Assembly (NCBI GenBank): GCA_045641065.1
Contig: JAZUGF010000036.1
Coordinates: 1 to 44,849 of the forward strand
Reading direction: 5' to 3'
Length of the DNA stretch: 44,849 bases
From: UBA1723 sp045641065
Lineage (GTDB): Bacteria > Bacteroidota > Bacteroidia > Bacteroidales > Paludibacteraceae
Shown here: positions 8,022 to 16,701 of the stretch, piece after piece
Layout of the letters: every line of letters begins with the position of its first letter
Position numbering within the stretch: position 1 is the stretch's first letter
Made by a program: the position numbers and the translations under genes
Notes under the pieces: generated by a model
Told to the model about the DNA's origin: nothing
What the model saw: the letters and a program-made list of their open reading frames with translations, nothing else
Database searches by the model: none

Positions 8022-9317
8022 ATGAATTTCGTTGAAGAACTAAAATGGCGCGGCATGATTCAGGATATGACGCCGGGCACAGAAGATCAGTTGAAAAAGG
8101 AGGTCACAACAGCATACTTGGGTATCGACCCTACTGCAGACTCACTACATATCGGTCACCTTGTTGGTGTGATGATGCTTCGTCACTTCCAGCGTTCTGG
8201 CCACAAACCACTTGCTCTTATCGGTGGTGCGACAGGTATGATCGGCGACCCTTCTGGCAAATCTCAAGAACGTGTTCTTATCGACGAGCCTATGCTTCGC
8301 CACAACCAGGAGTGTATCAAAGCTCAGCTTTCAAAGTTCTTGGATTTCGACAGCGATGCTCCTAACAAGGCAGAACTAGTCAACAACTACGATTGGATGA
8401 AGAACTTCACTTTCCTAGATTTCATCCGTAACATCGGTAAGTTGATCACTGTTAACTATATGATGAGCAAGGATTCTGTAAAGCGTCGTTTCACTGGTGA
8501 GAACGGTGCTGACGGTATGTCATTCACAGAGTTTTCTTACCAGCTTCTTCAGGGTTACGATTTCGTATACTTGAACGAGACTAAGAATTGTAAACTTCAG
8601 CTAGGTGGTGCAGATCAGTGGGGTAACATCACTACTGGTACTGAGATGATCCGTAAGATCAGTGGTGCTGAGGCTTACGCTCTAACTTGCCCTCTAATCA
8701 CTAAGGCCGACGGTAAGAAGTTCGGAAAGACAGAGTCGGGCAACGTATGGCTTGACAGAAAACGTACTTCTCCATATAAATTCTACCAGTTCTGGCTTAA
8801 CGTATCTGACGATGATGCAGAAAAGTATATCAAGATCTTCACTTCTCTATCTAAGGAGGAGATCGAGGGATTGGTAAAAGAGCAGGCAGAGGCTCCACAC
8901 TTGCGTCCACTTCAGAAGAAGCTTGCAGAGGAAATCACAGTGATGGTTCACTCACGTGAGGATTATGAGGCAGCAGTTGAGGCTTCAAACATCCTATTCG
9001 GAAACGCTACAGCTGATTCTTTGAAGAAGCTTGACGAGGAGACATTGCTTTCTGTATTCGAGGGAGTTCCTCAGTTTGAGGTTGCTAAGAGCGAGATCGA
9101 GGCAGGTGTAGCAGCTGCAGATTTGCTTACTGACAAAGCTAAAGTTTTCGCTTCTAAGGGAGAGATGAGAAAGATGGTTCAGGGCGGCGGAGTGTCGATC
9201 AACAAAGAGAAATTGGAGTCATACGACGCAGTAATCAACGCTGATTCTCTACTAAACGGCAAGTATATCCTTGCTCAGAGAGGAAAGAAGAACTACTTCT
9301 TGATCGTAGCAAAATAA
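8022..9317 (+). CDS. tyrS: Tyrosyl-tRNA synthetase
   Basis: Class I aminoacyl-tRNA synthetase charging tRNA-Tyr in the cytoplasm. HIGH motif at residues 43-46 (LHIGHL), GDPSGKSQER, the tyrosine-binding Y-x-x-x-Q segment in SYQLLQGYDFVYL, GGADQWGN, and the KMSKS-equivalent KFGKT at 233-237. The C-terminal part (GGGVSINKEKL...GKYILAQRGKKNYFLI) is the S4-like RNA-binding domain. The 431-residue length is full. It is a monocistronic unit with its own promoter and terminator. Confidence 0.98.
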   Translation: MNFVEELKWRGMIQDMTPGTEDQLKKEVTTAYLGIDPTADSLHIGHLVGVMMLRHFQRSGHKPLALIGGATGMIGDPSGKSQERVLIDEPMLRHNQECIKAQLSKFLDFDSDAPNKAELVNNYDWMKNFTFLDFIRNIGKLITVNYMMSKDSVKRRFTGENGADGMSFTEFSYQLLQGYDFVYLNETKNCKLQLGGADQWGNITTGTEMIRKISGAEAYALTCPLITKADGKKFGKTESGNVWLDRKRTSPYKFYQFWLNVSDDDAEKYIKIFTSLSKEEIEGLVKEQAEAPHLRPLQKKLAEEITVMVHSREDYEAAVEASNILFGNATADSLKKLDEETLLSVFEGVPQFEVAKSEIEAGVAAADLLTDKAKVFASKGEMRKMVQGGGVSINKEKLESYDAVINADSLLNGKYILAQRGKKNYFLIVAK

Positions 9318-9339
9318 TCATATCAAAATATGATATTCT

Positions 9340-9370
9340 AAAGAGACGGTGCGAGCATCGTCTCTTTTTT
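9340..9370 (+). terminator. tyrS terminator built from a family A palindrome
   Basis: AAAGAGACGGTGC / GCATCGTCTCTTT stem followed by a T-run. Its GAGACG...CGTCTC arms belong to the dispersed repeat family A, here acting as an ordinary intrinsic terminator. Confidence 0.85.
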
Positions 9371-9404
9371 ATTTATTTAACATCTAGCATTCAGCATTTT
9401 TCTC

Positions 9405-9412
9405 TATCTTTG
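9405..9412 (+). promoter_or_regulatory. -7 box of the rmlB promoter
   Basis: TATCTTTG (TAnnTTTG), ending 23 bp before the ATG at 9436. Just upstream, 9377-9397 carries degenerate ATTTAGCATT-type motifs (family E). Confidence 0.6.
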
Positions 9413-9435
9413 CAGAAATTATACACTTGAAAAGT

Positions 9436-10578
9436 ATGAATTTCAAAAGAAACATCGTTATTACTGGAGGTGCGGGATTCATCGGTTCGCACGTAGTCCG
9501 TTTGTTTGTTAACAAATATCCTGAATACAACATTATCAATCTTGATAAGTTGACATATGCCGGCAACCTTGAGAATCTAAAAGATATCGAGGATAAGCCT
9601 AACTATAAGTTTGTGAAGATGGACATCTGCGACTTCGACGCATTCTACCAGCTAATGCATGATGAGAAGATCGACGGAATTATCCACTTGGCAGCAGAGA
9701 GCCACGTCGACAGATCAATCAAGGATCCATTCACTTTCGCTAAGACAAATGTGATGGGTACTCTTTCTTTGCTTCAGGCTGCTAAACTTTACTGGGAGTC
9801 TCTTCCTGAGAAGTACGAGGGCAAGCGTTTCTACCATATCTCAACTGATGAGGTTTACGGAGCATTGGAGATGACTAACCCAGAGGGTGTTGAGCCTCCA
9901 TTCACTACTAAGGCTTCTTCAGGCAAGCACCACGAGGCTTACGGTAAAGATTTCTTCTTGGAGACAACTAAGTATAATCCACACTCTCCATATTCAGCTT
10001 CGAAAGCTTCTTCAGACCACTTTGTAAGAGCATTCCACGATACTTACGGCATGCCTACTATCGTGACAAACTGCTCCAACAACTATGGTCCATACCAGTT
10101 CCCAGAGAAGTTGATTCCTCTATTCATCAACAATATCCGCCACCGCAAACCATTGCCAGTATATGGTAAGGGAGAGAATGTACGCGACTGGCTTTACGTT
10201 GTTGACCATGCACGTGCTATCGACGTAATCTTCCACAACGGCAAGATTGCTGAGACTTACAACATCGGTGGATTCAACGAGTGGAAGAACATCGACATCA
10301 TCAAGGTTGTCATCAACACTGTCGACCGTCTTCTTGGTAGAAAAGAGGGTGAGGATATGAACCTTATCACTTACGTTACAGACCGTCTTGGTCACGATGC
10401 TCGTTACGCCATCGACTCACGTAAGCTTCAGGCTGAACTTGGTTGGGAACCTAGCCTACAGTTTGAGGAAGGTATCAAGAAGACTGTCAAGTGGTATCTT
10501 GAGAATCAGGAGTGGATGGACAAGATCACTTCTGGTGAGTACGAGAAGTACTACGAGAACATGTATTCAGGCAGATAA
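9436..10578 (+). CDS. rfbB: dTDP-glucose 4,6-dehydratase
   Basis: NAD-dependent enzyme making dTDP-4-keto-6-deoxyglucose, second step to dTDP-L-rhamnose and related sugars for surface polysaccharides. Short-chain dehydrogenase fold: GGAGFIGSHV nucleotide-binding loop at the N-terminus, STDEVYG with catalytic Thr-Asp-Glu, and YSASKASSDHFVRA with the YxxxK pair. NNYGPYQFPEKLIPLFI is diagnostic of RmlB. The ATG at 9436 is preferred over a TTG nine bases upstream because it fits the promoter and the conserved N-terminus. The usual partners rfbA, rfbC and rfbD are absent, so here it stands alone. Confidence 0.95.
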   Translation: MNFKRNIVITGGAGFIGSHVVRLFVNKYPEYNIINLDKLTYAGNLENLKDIEDKPNYKFVKMDICDFDAFYQLMHDEKIDGIIHLAAESHVDRSIKDPFTFAKTNVMGTLSLLQAAKLYWESLPEKYEGKRFYHISTDEVYGALEMTNPEGVEPPFTTKASSGKHHEAYGKDFFLETTKYNPHSPYSASKASSDHFVRAFHDTYGMPTIVTNCSNNYGPYQFPEKLIPLFINNIRHRKPLPVYGKGENVRDWLYVVDHARAIDVIFHNGKIAETYNIGGFNEWKNIDIIKVVINTVDRLLGRKEGEDMNLITYVTDRLGHDARYAIDSRKLQAELGWEPSLQFEEGIKKTVKWYLENQEWMDKITSGEYEKYYENMYSGR

Positions 10579-10604
10579 TATTTTATTATTTAGCGATAAT
10601 TTAT

Positions 10605-10633
10605 GTAGAGACGTGGCAATGCTACGTCTCTAC
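10605..10633. repeat. Dispersed palindrome, family A copy 2
   Basis: GTAGAGACGT / ACGTCTCTAC perfect 10-bp arms around a 9-base loop, 26 nt after the rfbB stop and only 8 nt before the next ATG, so it also sits in the leader of the following gene. Confidence 0.9.
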
Positions 10634-10641
10634 TATTGTAT

Positions 10642-11370
10642 ATGGGAGCAAGAAATAGGATACAGAAACTGGTGCAGAGCATGACTGCAGTATGGGACAG
10701 TGTGTTGTTGACTGGCCTACGCTTGCCATTTGCTGTAGTCGACAGAGATTCCTATCTAAAACGTATTTTCAAGCGTCGTTTCGACAATTGTTCCCCAATA
10801 GACATATTGTCTAAGGGCGACGTGAAAAAAGCCTCCAACAGAGCCGTTATAGCCCATTGCATATTTGTCTCCGCATTCTCATTCCTTCTCGCTATTCCAC
10901 AGACGGGATGGCCTATGTACACAGCCTGCGTGGTGGATTTCCTACAGTTTCAGCTGGTTGTTTTCGTACTGACTCAGAAATTGATATTCATCTATGGCAA
11001 TCCCAAAAGTGAGGAGCATACCGACAAAAAGATAGAGGGAGACACGTTGATTACACTTGGCAATGAGGCCAAACACGACCAGATAATAAAACGAACGATG
11101 ACATCATTGTTGGGCATGGCTGTGTCGACATTCATCAAAAGAATGGCACAAAAACTCATCGTAAGGCTCTTCCTGCTCAACGTGTTCAAGCAGGTGTCAA
11201 AAATTTTAGGACTAACCATTTCTAAAGAGGCTTTCGACGCGGGGCTTGACATCGCCGTCGCCATCACTTGTGCGATCATCTGTGCTGTAGTTTCCTATCT
11301 GCTTTTTTATCCCATGATGAAAAGATTGCAGAGAGGATTATATAGAGAGTCGTTAAAAAACAACCAATAA
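10642..11370 (+). CDS. Predicted inner-membrane protein of unknown function
   Basis: A 242-residue protein I do not recognise. Hydrophobic segments near residues 72-90, 95-115, about 148-165 and 205-228 suggest four membrane spans. The N-terminal 60 residues and the 115-145 loop are basic and probably cytoplasmic. I start it at the ATG at 10642; a TTG six bases upstream is possible, and an ATG at 10681 is an alternative because the first site has no clear ribosome-binding sequence and abuts a palindrome. It follows rfbB on the same strand, so a role with surface polysaccharide is conceivable but not shown by sequence. Confidence 0.65.
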   Translation: MGARNRIQKLVQSMTAVWDSVLLTGLRLPFAVVDRDSYLKRIFKRRFDNCSPIDILSKGDVKKASNRAVIAHCIFVSAFSFLLAIPQTGWPMYTACVVDFLQFQLVVFVLTQKLIFIYGNPKSEEHTDKKIEGDTLITLGNEAKHDQIIKRTMTSLLGMAVSTFIKRMAQKLIVRLFLLNVFKQVSKILGLTISKEAFDAGLDIAVAITCAIICAVVSYLLFYPMMKRLQRGLYRESLKNNQ

Positions 11371-11399
11371 CACACAGGCTTTCTTATATAATAAAAAAC

Positions 11400-11434
11400 G
11401 CCCCTGACTTACATAAGTCAGAGGCTTTTATTTT
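11400..11434. terminator. Bidirectional terminator between the membrane protein and FISUMP-like genes
   Basis: GCCcCTGACTTA / TAAGTCAGaGGC stem with loop CA, T-rich on both strands. Confidence 0.85.
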
Positions 11435-11448
11435 ATTCGATTATGACG

Positions 11449-12243
11449 TCATTTAGCAGCCACCACAGCACGTACTGCACGTCCTACAAAGCGGCTACCA
11501 TAACCAAATGATTTTGTTGCACCTTTCTCTAGTCCAAAGTACCAAGCACAATCCGACTTTCTTTTGTCAAGCGAAGACGACCAATAGTCGCCGCGATTTT
11601 CAGTAAGCATAAGTTTTGGATCTTTCTTACCAACGAATGGGAAGAAAATAGTACGGCCATTGTATCTTGATACGCCTACATGGCCTCCGACACCAGTCCC
11701 GTTGAAATCATCTACGATACTCCATTGGCATCCATTCACAAGTTCTTGCTGCTCAACCACAGTCGGCATTCTCCACCCATTACCCCAATTGGCAGTCGCT
11801 GCATCATCTTCTTTCTCCAACATTGTCTTGGAATCAACGGTTCCCCATTCTTCATCTACACAATATTTTGTGTGCGAGTAGACAGATCCATCAGCCAACA
11901 AATAATTGGATTTGGTGAATTCGTCTCTTGCTACAGTCTCACCCCAAGCAAAATATGAACCGAATTCAACTGGCATTTCTGAACCTACGTTATACGTCGC
12001 CCATAAAGTTCCACTTTCTAGACCAAGGTCAACATAGGTATTGCCATTAACCTTACCAGTCACACTTACCCCCTGTAGGACAGAATCAGGTGCAGTGATG
12101 ACTTCGAAATATACCTGAGACAGGCTATCTACATTGTATTTCACAATGTTACCGTCCAATTTCTCTACAATCATATTTACTTCAGCATTTGTCGCAAGTG
12201 CAACAGATGCTATTGTAAGAGAAGCAAAAATTAACTTTTTCAT
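11449..12243 (-). CDS. Secreted FISUMP/DUF1566-like protein
   Basis: A 264-residue exported protein with signal peptide (about residues 1-20). Residues 70-264 carry the pattern common in Bacteroidales FISUMP-like proteins: YVDLGLESGTLWATYNVG, FGSYFAWGET, NGWRMPTVVEQQELV, DYWSSS and GRAVRAV. The family is a C-type-lectin-like surface module whose ligands are mostly unknown. Its start is 5 bp after the GH8 stop, so it is co-transcribed with GH8. A carbohydrate-adhesion role beside the glucanase is a reasonable inference, not a demonstrated function. Confidence 0.75.
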   Translation of the reverse strand: MKKLIFASLTIASVALATNAEVNMIVEKLDGNIVKYNVDSLSQVYFEVITAPDSVLQGVSVTGKVNGNTYVDLGLESGTLWATYNVGSEMPVEFGSYFAWGETVARDEFTKSNYLLADGSVYSHTKYCVDEEWGTVDSKTMLEKEDDAATANWGNGWRMPTVVEQQELVNGCQWSIVDDFNGTGVGGHVGVSRYNGRTIFFPFVGKKDPKLMLTENRGDYWSSSLDKRKSDCAWYFGLEKGATKSFGYGSRFVGRAVRAVVAAK

Positions 12244-12248
12244 ATATA

Positions 12249-15200
12249 TTACTTTACGATTATCTTTACTCCGTTCACCATATAAACGCCTGATTGAAGT
12301 CCAACCAAAGCATCCTTGAATTCAACCTGCTTCTTCAACAATGCTCCGTTAGTGTTATACACGTCAACCAACTCATTCTGATTGAAGATCTTTACATTCT
12401 TCACATCTGTAGGCTCTTTGACTGTGAGCTTAACAGTATTAGACTCTGCTGTTATATCTCCTGCAGTTATATTAGCACCACCAATCTTAAGATCACCAGT
12501 TTCGATATCCTTCTCTACTACACAACGGTATTGTACTATTTTCTCTGAGCTAATTTCAGGAATTTCAAATTTAAGAACTCTAGTATCCTCATCAAAAGAA
12601 GCACCTATTCCTTCCAAATCAGCAATCAGTTTCATACCATTTGGTAGAGTATCCGTAAATACAACTTTCTTATAACAGTTAGTCTTAATTGGCGATGTTC
12701 CCTGAATTCTACGCCAAGTGTATCCATCCCACTGCTCCACAAGAACTCTATCGAAACCTACGACATCTTCATCACAAGAGTGACGCGCATATTTAATAAG
12801 GTCTTCACCTAAATTATCCTCATTGTACCAACCTGGAGAGACAAGAGAATAATTCTCTGATTGTCCATCCAGACTTTCAATTGAGACATCCTTAGAGAAT
12901 GACCAATCCTCACTTCGTCGATCAAGGAATGACATCACAGACATTCCTCCCCAAATTTGAGTGTATCGTGTTCTATAGAAAATTGGTTCCCACACACCTT
13001 TATGGATTTGAAACTTATTTTTAAGATATTTATTCAGATGAGATGTTGTCACACTTAATATATTAGGAAATTTAGTAATAATACGTTTATTCCATTTTCC
13101 ATTTTCATCCTCACCTGGCTCTAGATCCTCTACTTCAAATTCTACGCTTTTTCCTTCCTCATAACTTCCATACTCTTTAGCATCCATTTGGTTGTCAAAT
13201 ATCAATTTGAAACCATCTCTATTCTCTTCTGAGTATACGCCACAAGTGTCATAAAGGAAATATGACACACGATAATCACCCATATTGACATAAGCTTCAG
13301 ACGCATCATGAAATAGTCTATAGTATTGGTATGAATTTGCACCATAGCTATCCAGATAATAACCGTATGACAAACGTACATTTTCACGTCCTCCGTACAA
13401 CATACTGACTTTCGCTGGTGTAATGTTGATCACAAAATCCACCGTGTCGTTTACAGCAACCTCTGTTGCACTAACCTGTTTCTCAAGAGAGATTGCAGCA
13501 TCAAGGATGTCAACCAAGTTGCGTTCCATAGTGTATGTAGCGTTGTTTGGATACTCATTGCTAATCCATTCGTCAAAATTAGAACCGCTTATTGTACTTG
13601 TCAAGGCGACGTGTCTGTTAAGAGTGTCCTTTACTGATACAGTGAAGCTTACACTATCCATAGTAGCGTCTAGCTTACCAGTCTTAAATCCAGGAATATC
13701 ACCAATCTTCCAAATGACAGAGTGAGATGACGCATTATAAACGCCACCCTTAGTTGCACTCACAAACTCATAATTAGGATCCAACTGTGTAGTGATAACA
13801 GCAGACTTAGCATCCGCAGTTCCATAGTTACGACACTGCACACCATAAGTGACTTTATCTCCTTTATATGCGAAAGTCTTGTCGACAGACATATATACCT
13901 TAACATTGGCACTTGGCTTCATGTCTGCTGGTGCCGCAAGGTTTCCTGATGTGACCAACATACCTAGAGTACGGAACCAACCATGGAAATATTTTGGTGT
14001 GCTATTGATATATCTGTCATCATCTGTCAAATCTTCGGATTCCACAGAAGCGTCATCCCATGCTAGTTCACACTCACGATAGATATCGCCAAGCAACTCC
14101 AAATCTCCCAATGCGACAACCGACGGGCCACTACATCCTAATGCATAATTGGCATTATAGTGAGCCATTGGTGTACCATCCATATTGTAACACATCTTAA
14201 TCTGTGCAGGTCCAAACCAACTAAGTGAATTAGGGTCGGGAATGACTCCAAGTTTCCCACATTCAACGTCGCCATTTCTATCTTTAGGATTCTTCATCAG
14301 TTCTGCATAACGAAGAGCCATGTCTTTCTCGAATGTATTAGTCCCATCCTTAACCTGATGAGCCTTCGGATCCCATGTCGTCGCAGGATTACCATGCCAC
14401 AAATAATTCAAGACCGTACGCCATGGAGTTCGAAAATCTTCACCTTCACTAAACCGATCAAACGACACAACCGTATCGTTTTTTATCTTAGTATTACCAA
14501 GAGACGGATAAAGCCCCTGCTTGTAAGCCTCGCCCATCAACCAATCTGAAGATGCCTCAGCTCTCTTATACTGGTTGATTCTCCATTCATTGCTTGGATC
14601 AGGATTTTTCTTGTTGTCTTCTTCAAGCCACTTTGCAAACTCATTATAATACGACGGAGCACAATAATCAGTGTGAGAATTTCCATCTCCACCTCCACCT
14701 GATATATTACTATTCTGAGTAATGTCAGGGTATATGGTCTGTGTTGATCTCCAGTTCGTAAGTTCAAAACCCTTATTACCTCCCTTCACATATCCATCGA
14801 TACCTATATCTCCACTCATGTGACCACCCATATATATAGATCCATCCAAGTAAGATGAAGTAAACATAAAGGTATCAACAAAGGCAGAAAGGTAATCCTT
14901 GGCCATTTTTCTATAAGAGATAGTGTTTCCCTTGAAATCTTTAACAGGCTTGCCATCCTGCATCATCGTGTCTCCCCACTGCTTGTGCGCGATCACAAGT
15001 GCCAAGGCGATATCCTCATCTCCATCTGTAGCTGATCCATCATAAGTTTTTGAATTTATTTCTGCATTTGCATAACAAGATGGCAAACCAACGCCAAACT
15101 CATAATCTTTGAAGTTGATTTCACCATCCTGATATCTTTCTACATTGGGGATTCTGTTGTCGTGAATCCACATCCAAAGTCCATTAAATGTCGCCTGGTC

Positions 15201-15614
15201 AGCAAAGATAGCGGAAGCCAACAGCATATAGCCATCACCCTCCGTACAGAACTCCGCACCTCCCATAGGAAGTTCGTCTTCACCAAACTTTCTGAAGTTA
15301 TTAAACGTGATGTAAGGGACTCCACAATGAGTGCCTCCATCATAACGGCAACGATGGCTCATGATCTGATATGCCTCACGCATGGTTTTCTCCATGTCGG
15401 CATGAGTCACGCCCTCAGCATTGTATTTAGCAAGAGACTTTCCCTCTTTGTACTCCAAAAACTGAGGGAAAGGAAATGTAGGATTTCCTGAGTTGATGTC
15501 AATCTTTATGTACTTCGATGTATCATAATAGTCAGCAGCCATTATATTCGACGAAGTTGTTGCTAAGCCCATCAACGCAAGGCTAGCAATTAATCCATTC
15601 TTTAGAAGGTTCAT
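12249..15614 (-). CDS. Secreted GH8 endo-beta-glucanase with DUF11-like and T9SS-like domains
   Basis: Predicted inverting endo-glucanase of family GH8 (cellulase, lichenase or xylanase). After a signal peptide (1-27) the catalytic domain spans about residues 30-560. The GH8 general-acid glutamate is E125 in CTEGDGYMLLASAIF, and the second signature is SATDGDEDIALALVIAHKQWG around D197-D201. Residues about 575-690 form a DUF11-type Ig-like repeat (YKGDKVTYGVQCRNYG...VIWKIGDIPG). A second less clear beta-rich region of some 350 residues follows, and the tail (VYNTNGALLKK...SGVYMVNG...IIVK) resembles a type IX sorting signal. At 1121 residues it is far longer than simple GH8 enzymes (350-450). 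Substrate within the family is uncertain; the neighbouring cellobiose phosphorylase favours a beta-1,4 or mixed-linkage glucan. Confidence 0.82.
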   Translation of the reverse strand: MNLLKNGLIASLALMGLATTSSNIMAADYYDTSKYIKIDINSGNPTFPFPQFLEYKEGKSLAKYNAEGVTHADMEKTMREAYQIMSHRCRYDGGTHCGVPYITFNNFRKFGEDELPMGGAEFCTEGDGYMLLASAIFADQATFNGLWMWIHDNRIPNVERYQDGEINFKDYEFGVGLPSCYANAEINSKTYDGSATDGDEDIALALVIAHKQWGDTMMQDGKPVKDFKGNTISYRKMAKDYLSAFVDTFMFTSSYLDGSIYMGGHMSGDIGIDGYVKGGNKGFELTNWRSTQTIYPDITQNSNISGGGGDGNSHTDYCAPSYYNEFAKWLEEDNKKNPDPSNEWRINQYKRAEASSDWLMGEAYKQGLYPSLGNTKIKNDTVVSFDRFSEGEDFRTPWRTVLNYLWHGNPATTWDPKAHQVKDGTNTFEKDMALRYAELMKNPKDRNGDVECGKLGVIPDPNSLSWFGPAQIKMCYNMDGTPMAHYNANYALGCSGPSVVALGDLELLGDIYRECELAWDDASVESEDLTDDDRYINSTPKYFHGWFRTLGMLVTSGNLAAPADMKPSANVKVYMSVDKTFAYKGDKVTYGVQCRNYGTADAKSAVITTQLDPNYEFVSATKGGVYNASSHSVIWKIGDIPGFKTGKLDATMDSVSFTVSVKDTLNRHVALTSTISGSNFDEWISNEYPNNATYTMERNLVDILDAAISLEKQVSATEVAVNDTVDFVINITPAKVSMLYGGRENVRLSYGYYLDSYGANSYQYYRLFHDASEAYVNMGDYRVSYFLYDTCGVYSEENRDGFKLIFDNQMDAKEYGSYEEGKSVEFEVEDLEPGEDENGKWNKRIITKFPNILSVTTSHLNKYLKNKFQIHKGVWEPIFYRTRYTQIWGGMSVMSFLDRRSEDWSFSKDVSIESLDGQSENYSLVSPGWYNEDNLGEDLIKYARHSCDEDVVGFDRVLVEQWDGYTWRRIQGTSPIKTNCYKKVVFTDTLPNGMKLIADLEGIGASFDEDTRVLKFEIPEISSEKIVQYRCVVEKDIETGDLKIGGANITAGDITAESNTVKLTVKEPTDVKNVKIFNQNELVDVYNTNGALLKKQVEFKDALVGLQSGVYMVNGVKIIVK

Positions 15615-15679
15615 ATTCTAATGCTTTATTTTACATATAAATTTCGCAATGTCCAATATTCATATAGTGATTGCGACCA

Positions 15680-15687
15680 CAAAATTA
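15680..15687 (-). promoter_or_regulatory. -7 box of the GH8-FISUMP operon promoter
   Basis: TAATTTTG on the minus strand (TAnnTTTG), 66 bp before the GH8 ATG and immediately downstream of the lipoprotein terminator. No good -33 element is evident because the terminator occupies that position. Confidence 0.5.
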
Positions 15688-15697
15688 CTTTTTTTAC

Positions 15698-15724
15698 AAA
15701 AAAACGCTGTAAATAATTACAGCG
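15698..15724 (-). terminator. Terminator of the lipoprotein gene
   Basis: Perfect stem CGCTGTAA / TTACAGCG, loop TTAT, followed on the minus strand by TTTTTTT. Separates the transporter/lipoprotein unit from GH8. Confidence 0.9.
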
Positions 15725-15771
15725 AATCTTCTTTATAATCAAATTTATCTAAGATGATACTTTATTAAATT

Positions 15772-16383
15772 TTACTTAAAACTTGCCTCAATGGAATCCT
15801 TCTTCAAGATAGCCATATCTATAGCCTCCTCCATCAACTGGTCATATCCCGGAATAGTAACAGGAGAGACACTAAGTTTTTCCTCCTTTTCCTCAATCTG
15901 TATTACTGTTCCGTCAGGTTTCGCCCAGAAATAATACATTCCAGGAGCAGTCAAACCTGCATCGTTAAGATAACGGAATCGATATGCATACTTGATAGCA
16001 CAAGTTCGTATCTTGCTTGCAACAACCAATTTTCTCTCCAAAAAAGAGATTAAGGCACTGTCTGTCTTGACATCGATAAAATACTGATCGATTCTCTTCA
16101 ATTCCTCCGAAATATCTTTCTTTCCCTCCGCATTCTTGACCTCATCGTCAATCAATGATAATGTAGCCTCCTGCATATGCATATGCTGCTTGATTGCATT
16201 ATCGATATTGTCGTAATCAGAAAGTGAGTCTATTGGTTCAATTGAGATTAATTCATAACTAGAAGGGTCTTTAATAACAGGTCGTAAAGCCTTGAATGCA
16301 TTCGCCTCCAAAGTGGTTTCCGTACAGCTGCTAAAAGACAAACAGGTAAGAATAGTTAATAATATACAATAAAATTTAGTCAT
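15772..16383 (-). CDS. Hypothetical lipoprotein
   Basis: A 203-residue protein of no recognised family. The N-terminus (MTKFYCILLTILTCLSFSSC) is a lipoprotein signal with a lipobox ending in FSSC; Cys20 would be lipidated, placing it on a membrane facing the periplasm or surface. The mature part is acidic and mostly helical, with a segment around residues 70-120 rich in charged residues that could be a coiled coil, and a C-terminal stretch containing GMYYFWAKPDGTVIQIEEKE. I start it at the ATG at 16383; a GTG two codons upstream is possible. It lies between the transporters and GH8 on the same strand, but it has its own promoter and terminator. Confidence 0.6.
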   Translation of the reverse strand: MTKFYCILLTILTCLSFSSCTETTLEANAFKALRPVIKDPSSYELISIEPIDSLSDYDNIDNAIKQHMHMQEATLSLIDDEVKNAEGKKDISEELKRIDQYFIDVKTDSALISFLERKLVVASKIRTCAIKYAYRFRYLNDAGLTAPGMYYFWAKPDGTVIQIEEKEEKLSVSPVTIPGYDQLMEEAIDMAILKKDSIEASFK

Positions 16384-16406
16384 CAACACAAAATTATTTC
16401 ACTTTG

Positions 16407-16414
16407 CAAATATA
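16407..16414 (-). promoter_or_regulatory. -7 box of the lipoprotein gene
   Basis: TATATTTG on the minus strand (TAnnTTTG), 24 bp from the ATG. A second match, TAATTTTG, lies at 16423-16430. Confidence 0.55.
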
Positions 16415-16505
16415 CACAAAAACAAAATTATGCCGATTTATGATATAATTAAAAAATGCTAAAAAATCTTAAATTACGATTGATTTCATACGTAATCATG
16501 TATGT

Positions 16506-16609
16506 GTTGTCCAAAATCGCTTATTTATTGACGCTTGCCCTTTGGGCTCGCGTTGGAGTGGAGGGGCTAGGGCATTCCGCCCTTAACAATCCTCATTTTG
16601 GGCAGCTGT
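16506..16609 (+). repeat. Dispersed element, family B copy 1
   Basis: About 100 bp beginning GTTGTCCAAAA, with GCTTGCCCTTTGGGCTCGC and GGGCATTCCGCCCTTAACAATCCTCATTTT. Closest to the copy at 32719-32814; shorter relatives are at 41131-41197 and, inverted, at 35996-36050. Confidence 0.85.
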
Positions 16610-16622
16610 TATAAAATTAAAA

Positions 16623-16646
16623 GGAGACGCAATTCCTCGCGTCTCC
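16623..16646. repeat. Dispersed palindrome, family A copy 3 (also a likely transporter terminator)
   Basis: GGAGACGC / GCGTCTCC arms with an 8-base loop; on the minus strand it is followed by TTTTAATTTTAT, so it can end the GPH transcript. Confidence 0.85.
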
Positions 16647-16673
16647 AATTAAAAAAGATATTCATAAATTTAT

Positions 16674-16697
16674 GACACGCATATCGCGCGTCTCTAC
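16674..16697. repeat. Dispersed palindrome, family A copy 4
   Basis: On the minus strand GTAGAGACGCGCGATATGCG (then TGTC) begins 4 nt after the transporter stop codon. Confidence 0.8.
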
Positions 16698-16701
16698 AGA
16701 A

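Larger units (their letters stand above)
16384..16701. other. Gene-free spacer packed with dispersed repeats
   Basis: This 318-base gap between the lipoprotein start and the GPH transporter stop has no coding potential that I can support. It holds the lipoprotein promoter, an AAAAATGCTAA motif (16453-16462), a family B element (16506-16609) and two family A palindromes (16623-16646 and 16674-16697). Confidence 0.8.
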
